From Rhizobium sp. J15 (lineage in GTDB: Bacteria > Pseudomonadota > Alphaproteobacteria > Rhizobiales > Rhizobiaceae): a stretch of DNA of 64,000 nt. A model generated the notes under the pieces. It made no database searches, had not been told where the DNA came from, and worked only from the letters and a program-made list of their open reading frames with translations. Both the position numbers and the translations under genes were made by a program. Every line of letters starts with the position of its first letter. The stretch's first letter is position 1. Below are positions 37,034 to 45,437 of this stretch, one piece after another. The stretch covers positions 62,001 through 126,000 of the forward strand of contig NZ_NWSX01000012.1 of assembly GCF_002531825.1 (NCBI RefSeq). The letters run 5' to 3'.

Positions 37034-37675
37034 TCAACGCTGGCCTGCCAACCTTTCGAAGGCAGAAGGCTCGGGAATGCCGAGGTCGAGCCGCTGGCGG
37101 ATCGCCTCGGCGCATTCCAGCGCCGTCAGCACCGAGGTATCGACCTCCATGTCGTAGATGCCCGGGTGATGCACCTCGTGCTGCCAGCGCTGCACCGGTT
37201 CGGGGGCGGGAATGTCTTCGGTGGCGCGGAGATACAGTGTCTCGCGCCCCTCCTGGCTGATCTCTCGCCGCTGCATGATCGTTTCGATCGGACAGCGCAC
37301 GCCGACGAACAGCACGGAAAAACCTTCCAGGCGCCGGGCGCAATCGCCGAGAATGCCGAGCGGTCGCGAATAGCTGTCGTGATGGCCGAGATCGGCCACG
37401 ACATTAAGCCCCAACCCGGCATGGATGGCGATCGATTCGTAGAGCGCGGCATAGAGGAACGGCACCAGTTCCTCAAGGTCCGGCCGCTCGCCGCCCGGCC
37501 GCAGGCCGATGCCGGGCAAGTAACGGTTCGGCGTCATGGCATTGTAGGTATCGACGCCGAGGTTGATCCACGGCCCCTCGAATTGGTCCTGGATTGCGCG
37601 TGCAATGCTGGATTTGCCGCTTCGCGGTGCGCCGTTCAGGATAATGATCTGGCCGGCATGGTTGTCATTGGTCAT
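37034..37675 (-). CDS. Chloramphenicol phosphotransferase-like P-loop kinase
   Basis: A 213-residue protein of the CPT family (PF07931 type). It has the Walker A motif LNGAPRSGKSS near residue 14, the family Asp in NLGVDTYNAM, and FVGVRCPIETIMQRRE with the hallmark Arg/Cys region. Streptomyces CPT phosphorylates chloramphenicol; distant proteobacterial homologues are common and their substrates are unknown, so resistance should not be inferred. It is inserted on the minus strand between coxC and DUF983-surf1. Confidence 0.82.
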   Translation of the reverse strand: MTNDNHAGQIIILNGAPRSGKSSIARAIQDQFEGPWINLGVDTYNAMTPNRYLPGIGLRPGGERPDLEELVPFLYAALYESIAIHAGLGLNVVADLGHHDSYSRPLGILGDCARRLEGFSVLFVGVRCPIETIMQRREISQEGRETLYLRATEDIPAPEPVQRWQHEVHHPGIYDMEVDTSVLTALECAEAIRQRLDLGIPEPSAFERLAGQR

Positions 37676-37804
37676 CAGTCTTCTTCTTCTGTTTGGCGCG
37701 AATCATTACCGCGCAGGCATTTCCATTCGGGATGCGAATACTTTATGGGAGAGTTAAGGCAGCATCGAATGCAGCGGTCGCAAGAGGCCGCTGGAAGGAA
37801 CAGC

Positions 37805-38185
37805 ATGAGCGAGGACAGCGCGCATTTTCCCCCCGTCGATCCGGTGAAAACAGGCATCAAGGGCTGCTGCCCGCGCTGCGGCCAGGGCAAGCTGTTCGAT
37901 GGTTTGCTCGGCCTGAAACCGCGCTGCGCCTCCTGCGGCCTGGATTATTCCTTCGCCGATTCCGGGGACGGGCCTGCCGTCTTCGTCATTCTCATCGTCG
38001 GTTTCATCATCATCGGCATGGTGCTGTGGCTGCAGGTGAATTACGGGCCGCCGATCTGGGTGCATATCCTGCTCTTCGGGCCATTGACGATCATCCTCTC
38101 GCTGCTCACGCTGCGCTGGTTCAAGGGTATCCTGATCGCCATGCAGTACCGCCATAATGCCCGCGAAGGACGCCTGAGTGACTGA
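37805..38185 (+). CDS. DUF983 membrane protein of the cox cluster
   Basis: A 126-residue protein with an N-terminal zinc-ribbon-like pair (CCPRCGQGKLF, CASCGLDYSF) and two transmembrane helices (VFVILIVGFIIIGMVLWL; VHILLFGPLTIILSLLTL). DUF983 genes lie next to cox assembly genes in many alphaproteobacteria. It overlaps surf1 by eight bases, which supports a role in oxidase assembly. I chose ATG 37805 with AAGGAAC upstream. Confidence 0.9.
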   Translation: MSEDSAHFPPVDPVKTGIKGCCPRCGQGKLFDGLLGLKPRCASCGLDYSFADSGDGPAVFVILIVGFIIIGMVLWLQVNYGPPIWVHILLFGPLTIILSLLTLRWFKGILIAMQYRHNAREGRLSD

Positions 38186-38933
38186 TACCGACCATGCCGC
38201 GCCGCGCCGCCGGTTGCCCGTCGTCACCGGCATCCTGGTGCTGATCGCACTCGCCATCCTGATTTCGCTCGGAACCTGGCAGGTGCAGCGCCTTTACTGG
38301 AAGCAAGGCCTGCTCGCCGATATCGCCGCGCGCGAAGTCTCAGCCCCGGTGCCGCTTGCCGATATCGAAGCGATGGCGGCTGCAGGCGGCGACATCGAAT
38401 ACCGCAAGGTGACAGCCACCGGCCGCTACATCAACAACAAGGAACGGCACTTCTTCGCCACATGGCGCGGTCAGACCGGCTTTTACGTCTATACCCCGCT
38501 GGAGCTTGCCGACGGGCGCTATCTCCTCGTCAACCGCGGCTTCGTTCCCTATGAGAACAAAGAGCCTGAAATGCGCATGCAGGGTCAGCTGACGGACCAG
38601 CAGACCGTCACCGGCCTGGCCCGCGCCAAGCTCCCGGGCAAGCCTTCCCGGCTCGTGCCTGACAACGATGTCGCCAAGAACATCTTCTACTGGAAGGACC
38701 TCGACGTCATGGCCGACAGCGTCGGGCTGGACAAGGCGCGCGTCATCCCGTTTTTCGTCGATGCCGATTCCACGCCCAATCCGGCCGGCCTGCCGATCGG
38801 CGGCGTCACCCAGGTCGACCTGCCGAACGATCACCTTCAATACGCTTTCACCTGGTACGGGCTTGCCGCCGTTCTCATCGTCGTGGTCGCGATCTCCTGG
38901 TTCCGCAAACCCGGCAAGGCGCCTCGGCAATAG
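38178..38933 (+). CDS. SURF1-family cytochrome oxidase assembly protein
   Basis: A 251-residue protein with a transmembrane helix at each end ([42 protein letters not shown]) and a periplasmic domain with the SURF1 blocks [35 protein letters not shown] and [12 protein letters not shown]. It helps insert heme a into subunit I. The start is GTG 38178, overlapping DUF983 by eight bases. The length is typical. Confidence 0.94.
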   Translation: MTDTDHAAPRRRLPVVTGILVLIALAILISLGTWQVQRLYWKQGLLADIAAREVSAPVPLADIEAMAAAGGDIEYRKVTATGRYINNKERHFFATWRGQTGFYVYTPLELADGRYLLVNRGFVPYENKEPEMRMQGQLTDQQTVTGLARAKLPGKPSRLVPDNDVAKNIFYWKDLDVMADSVGLDKARVIPFFVDADSTPNPAGLPIGGVTQVDLPNDHLQYAFTWYGLAAVLIVVVAISWFRKPGKAPRQ

Positions 38934-39024
38934 TATCGCTTCAATTCTCGCTTATATTGGGCTAGAGGTCGGTTGCCCCGCACGCGGGGCGTTGCTGTTG
39001 AAGCTGGACGTAGCCAAGTTCTCC

Positions 39025-39053
39025 CTCATTCCTGTGACGAGCACAGGAATGAG
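39025..39053. repeat. Dispersed palindromic repeat, copy 1
   Basis: CTCATTCCTGTG and CACAGGAATGAG form a perfect 12-base stem with loop ACGAG. The core CCTGTGACGAGCACAGG recurs exactly at 57047-57063. It lies 20 bases upstream of the ispH start, between surf1 and ispH. Confidence 0.75.
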
Positions 39054-39072
39054 GAATTCTGACGGAACAAAC

Positions 39073-40074
39073 ATGAATATTGCGGCGAAACCTCCCTTGA
39101 CGATCAGGCTCTGCGGGCCGCGTGGCTTCTGCGCCGGTGTCGACCGCGCCATCCAGATCGTCGTGCTGGCGCTGAAATCCTACGGCGCGCCGGTCTATGT
39201 GCGCCATGAGATCGTCCACAATCGGTACGTCGTCGAGGGTCTCGAGGCCAAGGGCGCCGTCTTCGTCGAGGAGCTCGATGAGATCCCGGCCGAACATCGC
39301 GCCCAGCCGGTGGTGTTTTCCGCCCACGGGGTTCCGAAATCCGTGCCGGAGGATGCGGCAAGCCGCAATCTCTTCTATCTCGACGCGACATGCCCGCTGG
39401 TTTCCAAGGTCCACAAACAGGCGATGCGCCACAACCGCCTTGGCCGCCATGTCGTGCTCATCGGCCATGCCGGCCATCCCGAGGTGATCGGCACGATGGG
39501 TCAGCTGCCGGAGGGGTCGGTTTCGCTGATCGAGACGATCGAGGATGCCGACGCCTATGTTCCCCCCGATCCGGACAACCTCGGCTATGTCACGCAGACG
39601 ACGCTTTCGGTCGACGATACGGCCGGCGTCATCACCCGCCTGCATGAGCGTTTCCCCAATTTGACGGCGCCGGCGGCCGATTCGATCTGTTATGCGACGA
39701 CCAATCGCCAGGAAGTGGTGAAGCAGGCGGCCCCCGGCTGCGATCTCTTCGTCATCGTCGGTGCGCCGAATTCTTCCAATTCCAAGCGCCTCGTCGAAGT
39801 GGCGCTGAGGGCAGGGGCAAAGAAATCGATCCTGGTGCAGCGCGCCGCCGAGCTCGACTGGGATGATATCGGCGCGATTTCGACGCTCGGCCTTTCCGCC
39901 GGCGCCTCCGCGCCCGAGGTGATCGTCAACGAGATCATCGAGGCGTTTCGCGCCCGCTTCGACGCCCGCGTCGAGCTGGCCGAAACGGTGCAGGAAACCG
40001 AGAATTTCCTGGTCAATCGCGAATTGCGCAACATCGAGCTGACGGCCGCCGACATGGCCTTCGTCAACGGCTAG
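39073..40074 (+). CDS. ispH: 4-hydroxy-3-methylbut-2-enyl diphosphate reductase IspH (LytB)
   Basis: A 333-residue iron-sulfur enzyme of the MEP isoprenoid pathway that converts HMBPP to IPP and DMAPP. The three cluster cysteines lie in [27 protein letters not shown] and [11 protein letters not shown], with the substrate-binding [24 protein letters not shown] and LSAGASAPE. The ATG 39073 ([16 protein letters not shown]) is the family start; the open frame extends upstream but has no support. It sits between surf1 and thrB on the plus strand. Confidence 0.96.
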   Translation: MNIAAKPPLTIRLCGPRGFCAGVDRAIQIVVLALKSYGAPVYVRHEIVHNRYVVEGLEAKGAVFVEELDEIPAEHRAQPVVFSAHGVPKSVPEDAASRNLFYLDATCPLVSKVHKQAMRHNRLGRHVVLIGHAGHPEVIGTMGQLPEGSVSLIETIEDADAYVPPDPDNLGYVTQTTLSVDDTAGVITRLHERFPNLTAPAADSICYATTNRQEVVKQAAPGCDLFVIVGAPNSSNSKRLVEVALRAGAKKSILVQRAAELDWDDIGAISTLGLSAGASAPEVIVNEIIEAFRARFDARVELAETVQETENFLVNRELRNIELTAADMAFVNG

Positions 40075-40090
40075 GTCGAGCCTCATCGCA

Positions 40091-40111
40091 GCCCGGCCGT
40101 TCGCTCCGGGC
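40091..40111 (+). other. Hairpin between ispH and thrB
   Basis: GCCCGG and CCGGGC pair around a 9-base loop, 17 bases after the ispH stop, without a T run. It could weaken read-through into thrB. Confidence 0.4.
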
Positions 40112-40146
40112 AATCCATTATCAACAATGCAAAGACGAGACCTCAA

Positions 40147-41112
40147 TTGGCAGTCTATACCGATATCGCCGAAGACGACCTGAAATGGTTCCTGACCGAA
40201 TATGATGCGGGAAGCCTGCTTTCCTACAAGGGAATTGCCGAAGGCGTCGAAAACTCCAATTTCCTGCTTCATACCTCGAAGGCACCGCTGATCCTGACGC
40301 TCTATGAGAAGCGCGTGGAAAAGAGCGACCTGCCGTTCTTCCTCGGCCTGATGCAGCATCTGTCCGCCCGCGGCCTTTCCTGCCCGCTGCCGCTGCCGCG
40401 CCGGGACGGCGCGCTGCTCGGCTCGCTCTCCGGCCGTCCGGCCGCCCTTATCTCCTTTCTCGAAGGCATGTGGCTGAGGAAGCCGGAGGCGAAACATTGC
40501 CGCGAAGTGGGTCGCGCGCTTGCCGAGATGCATGTGGCCGGCGATGGCTTCGAGCTGAAGCGCCCGAACGCGCTTTCGATCGACGGCTGGCGGACGCTCT
40601 GGGAGAAGTCGGAGGCTCGCGCCCACGAGGTTGAGACCGGTTTGCAGAGCGAGATCGGCGACGAGCTCGATTTCCTCTCCGCCGCCTGGCCGAAGGACCT
40701 GCCGGCCGGCGTCATCCATGCCGACCTCTTCCCCGACAACGTCTTCTTCCTCGGCGACGAACTCTCGGGCCTGATCGATTTCTATTTCGCCTGCAACGAT
40801 CTGCTCGCCTATGACGTCTCGATCTGCCTGAATGCCTGGTGCTTCGAGAAGGACGGCGCTTACAACATCACCAAGGGCACGGCGATGCTTGAGGGCTATC
40901 AAAGCGTCAGACCCTTGGGCGAGGCCGAAATCGCAGCCTTGCCAGTGCTGTCGCGCGGTTCGGCGCTGCGTTTCCTCCTGACGCGGCTCTACGACTGGCT
41001 GACGACGCCTGAGGGCGCCATGGTCACCAAGAAGGACCCGCTCGAATATCTCCGCAAGCTGCGCTTCCACCGCCAGATCGGCTCGGCCGCCGAATACGGG
41101 CTCAGCCTATGA
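40147..41112 (+). CDS. thrB: Homoserine kinase ThrB (aminoglycoside-phosphotransferase fold)
   Basis: A 321-residue kinase of the APH-like ThrB type found in alphaproteobacteria rather than the GHMP type. Motifs are [20 protein letters not shown], the catalytic loop [11 protein letters not shown] and the metal-binding [11 protein letters not shown]. It phosphorylates homoserine in threonine synthesis; thrC is at 54573 on the other strand. The start is TTG 40147, chosen because the family begins MAVYTDI. It overlaps rnhA by four bases (ATGA). Confidence 0.94.
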   Translation: MAVYTDIAEDDLKWFLTEYDAGSLLSYKGIAEGVENSNFLLHTSKAPLILTLYEKRVEKSDLPFFLGLMQHLSARGLSCPLPLPRRDGALLGSLSGRPAALISFLEGMWLRKPEAKHCREVGRALAEMHVAGDGFELKRPNALSIDGWRTLWEKSEARAHEVETGLQSEIGDELDFLSAAWPKDLPAGVIHADLFPDNVFFLGDELSGLIDFYFACNDLLAYDVSICLNAWCFEKDGAYNITKGTAMLEGYQSVRPLGEAEIAALPVLSRGSALRFLLTRLYDWLTTPEGAMVTKKDPLEYLRKLRFHRQIGSAAEYGLSL

Positions 41113-41564
41113 AACACGTCGATATCTTCACCGACGGCGCATGCTCCGGCAATCCCGGCCCCGGCGGCTGGGGCGCCGTGCTGCGCTATGGCGACGTCGA
41201 AAAGGAGCTTTGTGGCGGCGAGGCGGACACGACGAACAACCGCATGGAACTGCTGGCGGCCATCTCGGCGCTGCAGGCCTTGAAGACGCCTTGCGAGGTC
41301 GATCTCTATACCGACAGCGCCTACGTCAAGGATGGCATCTCCAAGTGGATCTTCGGCTGGAAGAAAAACGGCTGGAAGACAGCAGACAAGAAGCCGGTGA
41401 AGAATGCCGAGCTCTGGCAGGCGCTGGAAGAAGCCCGCAACCGCCACAAGGTGACGCTGCACTGGGTCAAGGGCCACGCCGGTCACCCGGAAAACGAACG
41501 CGCCGACGAACTTGCGCGCCGGGGCATGGAGCCGTTCAAGAAGGGCAAGGCGGTTTCGTTTTAA
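41109..41564 (+). CDS. rnhA: Ribonuclease HI
   Basis: A 151-residue nuclease that cleaves RNA in RNA-DNA hybrids. The four catalytic acids are seen in [32 protein letters not shown] and [10 protein letters not shown], and the basic handle in [16 protein letters not shown]. It is full length, coupled to thrB by an ATGA overlap, and convergent with the metallopeptidase gene eight bases downstream. Confidence 0.96.
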   Translation: MKHVDIFTDGACSGNPGPGGWGAVLRYGDVEKELCGGEADTTNNRMELLAAISALQALKTPCEVDLYTDSAYVKDGISKWIFGWKKNGWKTADKKPVKNAELWQALEEARNRHKVTLHWVKGHAGHPENERADELARRGMEPFKKGKAVSF

Positions 41565-41571
41565 ACCCGGC

Positions 41572-42648
41572 TCACCCCATCTGTTGCCGCGCCGCGGCGG
41601 CTCCCTGGATCAGCCGGTGCAGATATTCGAGCTTGGCCACGACAGGCGAGGAGAGCACGAAGGGATAGGAATCCGGCTGGCCCATGCTGCGCTGGATGGC
41701 GTTGATCGCCAGGCTGAGCGGCACCCAGGCGCTGACCAACTGTTCGGCGCTCTCTGCCCTGTAGGGGAGAAAATCAACCTCGCCGGCGATCTCTTCATGG
41801 CCGCGGGGATCGATGGCGATACCGAAGGCGCGCGCCGTCTCCAGTGTATCGACGATATGGAGGTAGTGCGCGAAGCATTCGGCGAAATCCTCCCAGGGGT
41901 GGGATGCCGCATAGGCGCTGATGAAATTGTTCTGCCACCCGAGGGGCGCGCCGCCGGCATAATGTTTCTCGAGCGCTGCCGCATAATCCTGCCGCTCGTC
42001 GCCGAACACGGCTCGAAAATCCGCCAGGCCATCGCGGTCGCGCACCAGCTTGTTCCAGATGAAATGCCCGGCCTCGTGGCGGAAATGACCGAGCAGCGTG
42101 CGATAGGGCTCGTTCATTGACGTGCGCGCCTGTTCGCGCGTCGCATCGTCGGCTTCGGCGGCGCGGATAGTGATCAGGCCTTCCTCGTGGCCGGTTATGG
42201 CGGGCACGACATAGCCGTTATCCTGCAGGGAATCCTCGAGGAAATCGAAGACGAGGCCGCCTTGCGGATCCTGCATCCGGTCGGGATGCGGCAGCTTCCA
42301 GCGCAGCAGCGAATAGAAGAGATGTCGTTGCGCCTGGCTGATGCGCCGCCAGCGGTCGATGCCGTCCTGGGTACCGGTGTTTGGAACCAGCCGGTTATGG
42401 CGGCAGGCCAGGCAGAATTCGCTGTCGCCCTCCACCAGCCAGTTGCAGATGTCGAGGCCGGCATTGGCGCAGAAGCGCAGGTCGCGGTTAGGGTCGGAAA
42501 CGAGCTGCCAGACCGTCTCGTCGCGCGGCTCCAGCGCATGCATCGCGAGGTCGCCGGGCAGGAAGCCGAGGCGATGGTTGCAGCGCACGCAATGGCGGTT
42601 GTCGAAGTGGACGACCTGGTCGCAATTGTCGCAAGCGAAAAGCTTCAT
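41572..42648 (-). CDS. Zinc-ribbon putative metallopeptidase
   Basis: A 358-residue protein. An N-terminal zinc ribbon has two CxxC pairs (CDNCDQVVHFDNRHCVRC) and more cysteines follow (CANAGLDICNW; CLACRHN). The main domain holds the HExxH motif in LLGHFRHEAGHFIWN near residue 215 with a distal Glu in WEDFAECFAHYLHI. It matches the 'putative zinc-binding metallopeptidase' family of unknown substrate. There is no signal peptide, so it is probably cytoplasmic. I chose ATG 42648 (MKLFACDNC) rather than 42666. Confidence 0.87.
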   Translation of the reverse strand: MKLFACDNCDQVVHFDNRHCVRCNHRLGFLPGDLAMHALEPRDETVWQLVSDPNRDLRFCANAGLDICNWLVEGDSEFCLACRHNRLVPNTGTQDGIDRWRRISQAQRHLFYSLLRWKLPHPDRMQDPQGGLVFDFLEDSLQDNGYVVPAITGHEEGLITIRAAEADDATREQARTSMNEPYRTLLGHFRHEAGHFIWNKLVRDRDGLADFRAVFGDERQDYAAALEKHYAGGAPLGWQNNFISAYAASHPWEDFAECFAHYLHIVDTLETARAFGIAIDPRGHEEIAGEVDFLPYRAESAEQLVSAWVPLSLAINAIQRSMGQPDSYPFVLSSPVVAKLEYLHRLIQGAAAARQQMG

Positions 42649-42683
42649 CGTAAATGCCTTCTGCAAAGCATGGGTAGCGGATG

Positions 42684-42716
42684 AAAAAATGCCCGCCGGG
42701 CGAGCGCGCGGCAGGC
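42684..42716 (-). terminator. Intrinsic terminator of the CsbD gene
   Basis: On the minus strand GCCTGCCG and CGGCGGGC pair (8 base pairs with one G-T) and are followed by ATTTTTT. It lies 24 bases after the CsbD stop and before the metallopeptidase start. Confidence 0.8.
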
Positions 42717-42739
42717 ATCATGAAGAATGAGCGTTTGGC

Positions 42740-42931
42740 TCACAGCCGGTCGATGGCGCCCTTGAGCTTGTCCTTGACCTTGCCGGTCGCGACCTGTCCT
42801 TTGCCCTTGGCTTCATGCACGGCGCCCTTGGCCTGCATGTCACGATTGTCCGTGGCCTTGCCGACGGCCTGTTCGGTCTTGCCGGCAATTTCGTTCGCCT
42901 TGCCCGAAATCTTGTCGCTGGTGCTGCCCAT
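42740..42931 (-). CDS. CsbD-family stress-response protein
   Basis: A 63-residue, Lys/Ala/Gly-rich hydrophilic protein with the CsbD pattern MGSTSDKISGKANEIAGKTEQAVGKATDN and repeated GK-x-K/VK segments. It is probably partly disordered and cytoplasmic. CsbD-like proteins rise under general stress in many bacteria; the function is not known. A GAAGGAG ribosome site precedes the ATG and a strong terminator follows, so it is monocistronic. Confidence 0.92.
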   Translation of the reverse strand: MGSTSDKISGKANEIAGKTEQAVGKATDNRDMQAKGAVHEAKGKGQVATGKVKDKLKGAIDRL

Positions 42932-43017
42932 CGTCCGATGTCTCCTTCGTCAGCGGGGAATATCTTATCCCCGTTCGCCGAGTGAAAACGTCAGTCGGGA
43001 CTATTCGTTCCGGCCTA

Positions 43018-43623
43018 TCAGGCGTGGCCGGCTTCGGCCGAAAGCATGGCGGCCGTGACGCCCATGCTGGCGAGCGCCCGTTCGTATTTGTCCTCGAGGC
43101 TGCGATCGAAGATCATTTCCTCGTTGGCCGGGCAGGTGAGCCAGCCATTATTGGCCACCTCGTTTTCGAGCTGGCCGGCCGCCCAGGAGGAATAGCCGAG
43201 CAGCATCGTCGCCCGCTTCGGCCCGGCGCCCTTGGAAATGGCGCGCACGATGTCGAGCGTCGCGGTCAGGCAGATGTCGTCGCTGACCGGGATCGAGGAG
43301 TCGCTGGCATAATCGTCCGAGTGCAGCACGAAGCCGCGGCCGCTTTCCACCGGCCCGCCGGTCTGGATCGGGAAATCGCGCGCCCGCTGTGGCAGCACGA
43401 TCGAATCTTCCTGCTTGATCATGTCGAGATGCAGCAGAACGTCGGTGAAGGTGAGGCTCTGTGGCCGGTTGATGACGAAGCCCATGGCCCCGGCATCCGA
43501 ATGGGCGCAGATGTAGATCACCGTGCGCGCGAAGTTGCGGTCTTCCATACCAGGCATGGCGATGAGGAACTGGCCATCGAAGAAGCCACGTTCCCGTCTG
43601 TTCTTCAGCGTCGATAAGGACAT
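43018..43623 (-). CDS. YqgE/AlgH family protein
   Basis: A 201-residue cytoplasmic protein with the UPF0301 signature blocks [54 protein letters not shown] and [22 protein letters not shown]. Its function is unsettled (AlgH affects transcription of alginate genes in Pseudomonas). I chose ATG 43623 with AGGAGGAACG upstream; a longer frame to 43683 lacks such a site. It is divergent from the DsbD-like gene. Confidence 0.92.
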   Translation of the reverse strand: MSLSTLKNRRERGFFDGQFLIAMPGMEDRNFARTVIYICAHSDAGAMGFVINRPQSLTFTDVLLHLDMIKQEDSIVLPQRARDFPIQTGGPVESGRGFVLHSDDYASDSSIPVSDDICLTATLDIVRAISKGAGPKRATMLLGYSSWAAGQLENEVANNGWLTCPANEEMIFDRSLEDKYERALASMGVTAAMLSAEAGHA

Positions 43624-43763
43624 CGTTCCTCCTGCTGCCAGACCGCACAAGGCCTCGACATAGGAAACATGGGCCAATGTCACAAATCAATCAACCGAAA
43701 ATGAAGATTTAAATGGCCGCGGCTTCTGGCGGCCAAACGCCGCTTTCGGTAAACCATTGTTCC

Positions 43764-44603
43764 ATGATGATTATTTGCGTGAACCCGCGAAAGCTTTTAA
43801 TTGCGGCCGTTTCGGCCGCCGCAGCGCTTGTTCCCTTTGGCTCCGTCCATGCGGAAATGAGCGCCTGGGCGCAGAACGAGGGCGGACGCATGCGCCTCGT
43901 GGCACTGCCGGCCGATCCCGGCGGCAAGATCCGCGCCGCTCTGCAGATCGAGCCGAAACCCGGCTGGATCACCTATTGGCGCGAGCCCGGCAACAGCGGC
44001 ATTCCGCCTCAGCTGACCCTCGCGCCGGAGAGCGGCGTAACGCTCGACGCCATGGCCTATCCCGTTCCGAAGCATTTTTTCAAGAACGGGATCGAGGATA
44101 TCGCCTATGACGCGCCGGTGACCCTGCCGCTTGCGCTTTCGGCGGCAGGCAAGGGGCCGGTGGCAATCGACGCGACTGCCTTCATCGGCATCTGCAAAGA
44201 TATCTGCATTCCCTTCCAGGCGAATTTGTCGCTGAAGCTCGGGCCGGCCATTCAGTCGCAGCCCGAAGAAGAGGCGATCCTTCAGGCGGCCGAGGCGAGC
44301 CTGCCGAAGCCGCCGTCGGTGGACTTCGACGTGAGGGCGCATGCAATGTCGCCTGATATGAAGACGCTGTCGCTGACGCTCGCTTTGCCGGGCGAGGGGA
44401 TTGATGCCCCCGACATCATCGTCACCGGCCCGAGCGGCCATGCCTTCACCAAGCAGATCGGCGGCAAACGGGACGGCGCCAGCTTCAAGGTCGATATCGC
44501 GATCGGCAAGCTGCCGGAAAATTACAACATTTCGGGCAAGCGCTGGGGTGTGCTGGTCGTTGACGGCAAGAAGGCGATGGAGACCACCCTTGCCTTTGAA
44601 TGA
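43764..44603 (+). CDS. Exported DsbD-alpha-like protein
   Basis: A protein of about 279 residues with a signal peptide (RKLLIAAVSAAAALVPFGSVHA) and an immunoglobulin-like domain resembling the N-terminal DsbD-alpha/DsbC-type domain (GWITYWREPGNSGIPP; DAPVTLPLALSAAGKGPVAIDATAFIGICKDICIPFQANLSLKL). The paired cysteines in CKDIC fit a thiol-exchange site. The membrane and thioredoxin-like parts of DsbD are absent, so it would need a partner. The start is uncertain: ATG 43764, ATG 43767 or GTG 43779. The peroxiredoxin gene follows after 81 bases. Confidence 0.78.
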   Translation: MMIICVNPRKLLIAAVSAAAALVPFGSVHAEMSAWAQNEGGRMRLVALPADPGGKIRAALQIEPKPGWITYWREPGNSGIPPQLTLAPESGVTLDAMAYPVPKHFFKNGIEDIAYDAPVTLPLALSAAGKGPVAIDATAFIGICKDICIPFQANLSLKLGPAIQSQPEEEAILQAAEASLPKPPSVDFDVRAHAMSPDMKTLSLTLALPGEGIDAPDIIVTGPSGHAFTKQIGGKRDGASFKVDIAIGKLPENYNISGKRWGVLVVDGKKAMETTLAFE

Positions 44604-44684
44604 TCGGGATCTATAGTTCGCCCCGAACCCGCCAGGCCGGAAACCGACAAGCCGGCGCCCGAGCCAGAAACCCAGGAGAAAACC

Positions 44685-45170
44685 ATGACCATCGCGATCG
44701 GCGACAAGCTTCCTGCCGCCACGTTCAAGGAAAAGACCGCTGACGGTCCGGTGGAAATCACCACCGAGCAGCTCTTCGCTGGCAAGCGCGTCGTGCTCTT
44801 TGCCGTGCCGGGCGCCTTCACGCCCACCTGCTCGCTGAACCACCTGCCGGGCTATCTCGAAAACCGCGACACCATCCTCGGCAAGGGCATCGACGACATC
44901 GCCGTCCTCGCCGTCAACGACTGGCATGTCATGGGCGCCTGGGCGCAATCCTCCGGTGGTCTCGGCAAGATCCACTTCCTCGCCGATTGGGACGCCGGCT
45001 TCACCAAGGCCATCGGCCTCGAAGCCGACCTCTCCGCCGGCGGCCTCGGCCTGCGCTCCAAGCGCTATTCGATGCTGGTCGAAGACGGCGTGGTGAAGTC
45101 TTTGAACGTTGAGGATAGCCCCGGCCAGGCAACGGTTTCGGGCGCGGCCGCGATGCTCGAGCAACTCTGA
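44685..45170 (+). CDS. Peroxiredoxin (Prx5/glutaredoxin-dependent type)
   Basis: A 161-residue thiol peroxidase. The peroxidatic Cys is in VPGAFTPTCSLNHLPGY (residue 49), with the conserved Arg in GLRSKRYSMLVEDG. There is no second Cys, so it works as a 1-Cys enzyme reduced by glutathione/glutaredoxin or another thiol. It has no signal peptide. AGGAG precedes the ATG, and an intrinsic terminator follows at 45194. Confidence 0.94.
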   Translation: MTIAIGDKLPAATFKEKTADGPVEITTEQLFAGKRVVLFAVPGAFTPTCSLNHLPGYLENRDTILGKGIDDIAVLAVNDWHVMGAWAQSSGGLGKIHFLADWDAGFTKAIGLEADLSAGGLGLRSKRYSMLVEDGVVKSLNVEDSPGQATVSGAAAMLEQL

Positions 45171-45193
45171 TCTTTTCTTCAAAATAAGCGATG

Positions 45194-45218
45194 AAGGGCG
45201 GCATTCGGTCGCCCTTTT
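45194..45218 (+). terminator. Intrinsic terminator after the peroxiredoxin gene
   Basis: AAGGGCG and CGCCCTT pair around a 9-base loop and end in TTTT. It separates the peroxiredoxin from the zinc-transporter operon. Confidence 0.78.
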
Positions 45219-45265
45219 CCATTTGCGGAACAACGCACGGGTCTCGCCTCAATCTCGCCGCAATC

Positions 45266-45295
45266 GTTATAACATAACCGTAATGTTATTACATT
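45266..45295. promoter_or_regulatory. Zur-like operator region of the zinc importer
   Basis: An AT-rich run of nested palindromes in otherwise GC-rich sequence: GTTATAAC at 45266-45273 (also GTTAT-N3-ATAAC to 45278), ATAACAT-N7-ATGTTAT at 45269-45289, and AATGT-N4-ACATT at 45282-45295. Alphaproteobacterial Zur sites have this TGTTATA...ATAACA character, and the downstream genes are a zinc-type importer. It ends 13 bases before the first start codon. Confidence 0.7.
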
Positions 45296-45308
45296 GTCAG
45301 GACGAGCC

Positions 45309-45437
45309 ATGCCCCCGAGCCGCGACCGCCTCTATATCAGCCTTTTGGGGCAATCGGCTTTATCGAGAGTGATCGGGGTTTTTCTGCTCATTGCCGTGCT
45401 CTGGCTTGTCATCCATTGGGCGGTCCTGCTGCCATGA
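45309..45437 (+). CDS. Small membrane protein leading the zinc ABC operon
   Basis: A 42-residue frame with a basic N-terminus (MPPSRDRLYISLLGQSALSR) and one transmembrane helix (VIGVFLLIAVLWLVIHWAVLL). AGGAC lies eight bases before its ATG. Its stop overlaps the ATPase start as ATGA, and the ATPase lacks its own ribosome site, so translation of this gene is probably needed for the ATPase. I do not recognise a family. Position under Zur-like palindromes suggests a part in zinc uptake or a leader that couples translation. Confidence 0.68.
   Translation: MPPSRDRLYISLLGQSALSRVIGVFLLIAVLWLVIHWAVLLP

Noticed and set aside
37034..37675. Chloramphenicol resistance gene
   Set aside because: It shares the CPT fold and P-loop, but the family is broad and nothing nearby suggests a resistance island.
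38962..41070. Long minus-strand open frame of about 700 codons
   Set aside because: It runs antisense through ispH and thrB, both clearly real on the plus strand. The product is low-complexity and Arg/Gly-rich.
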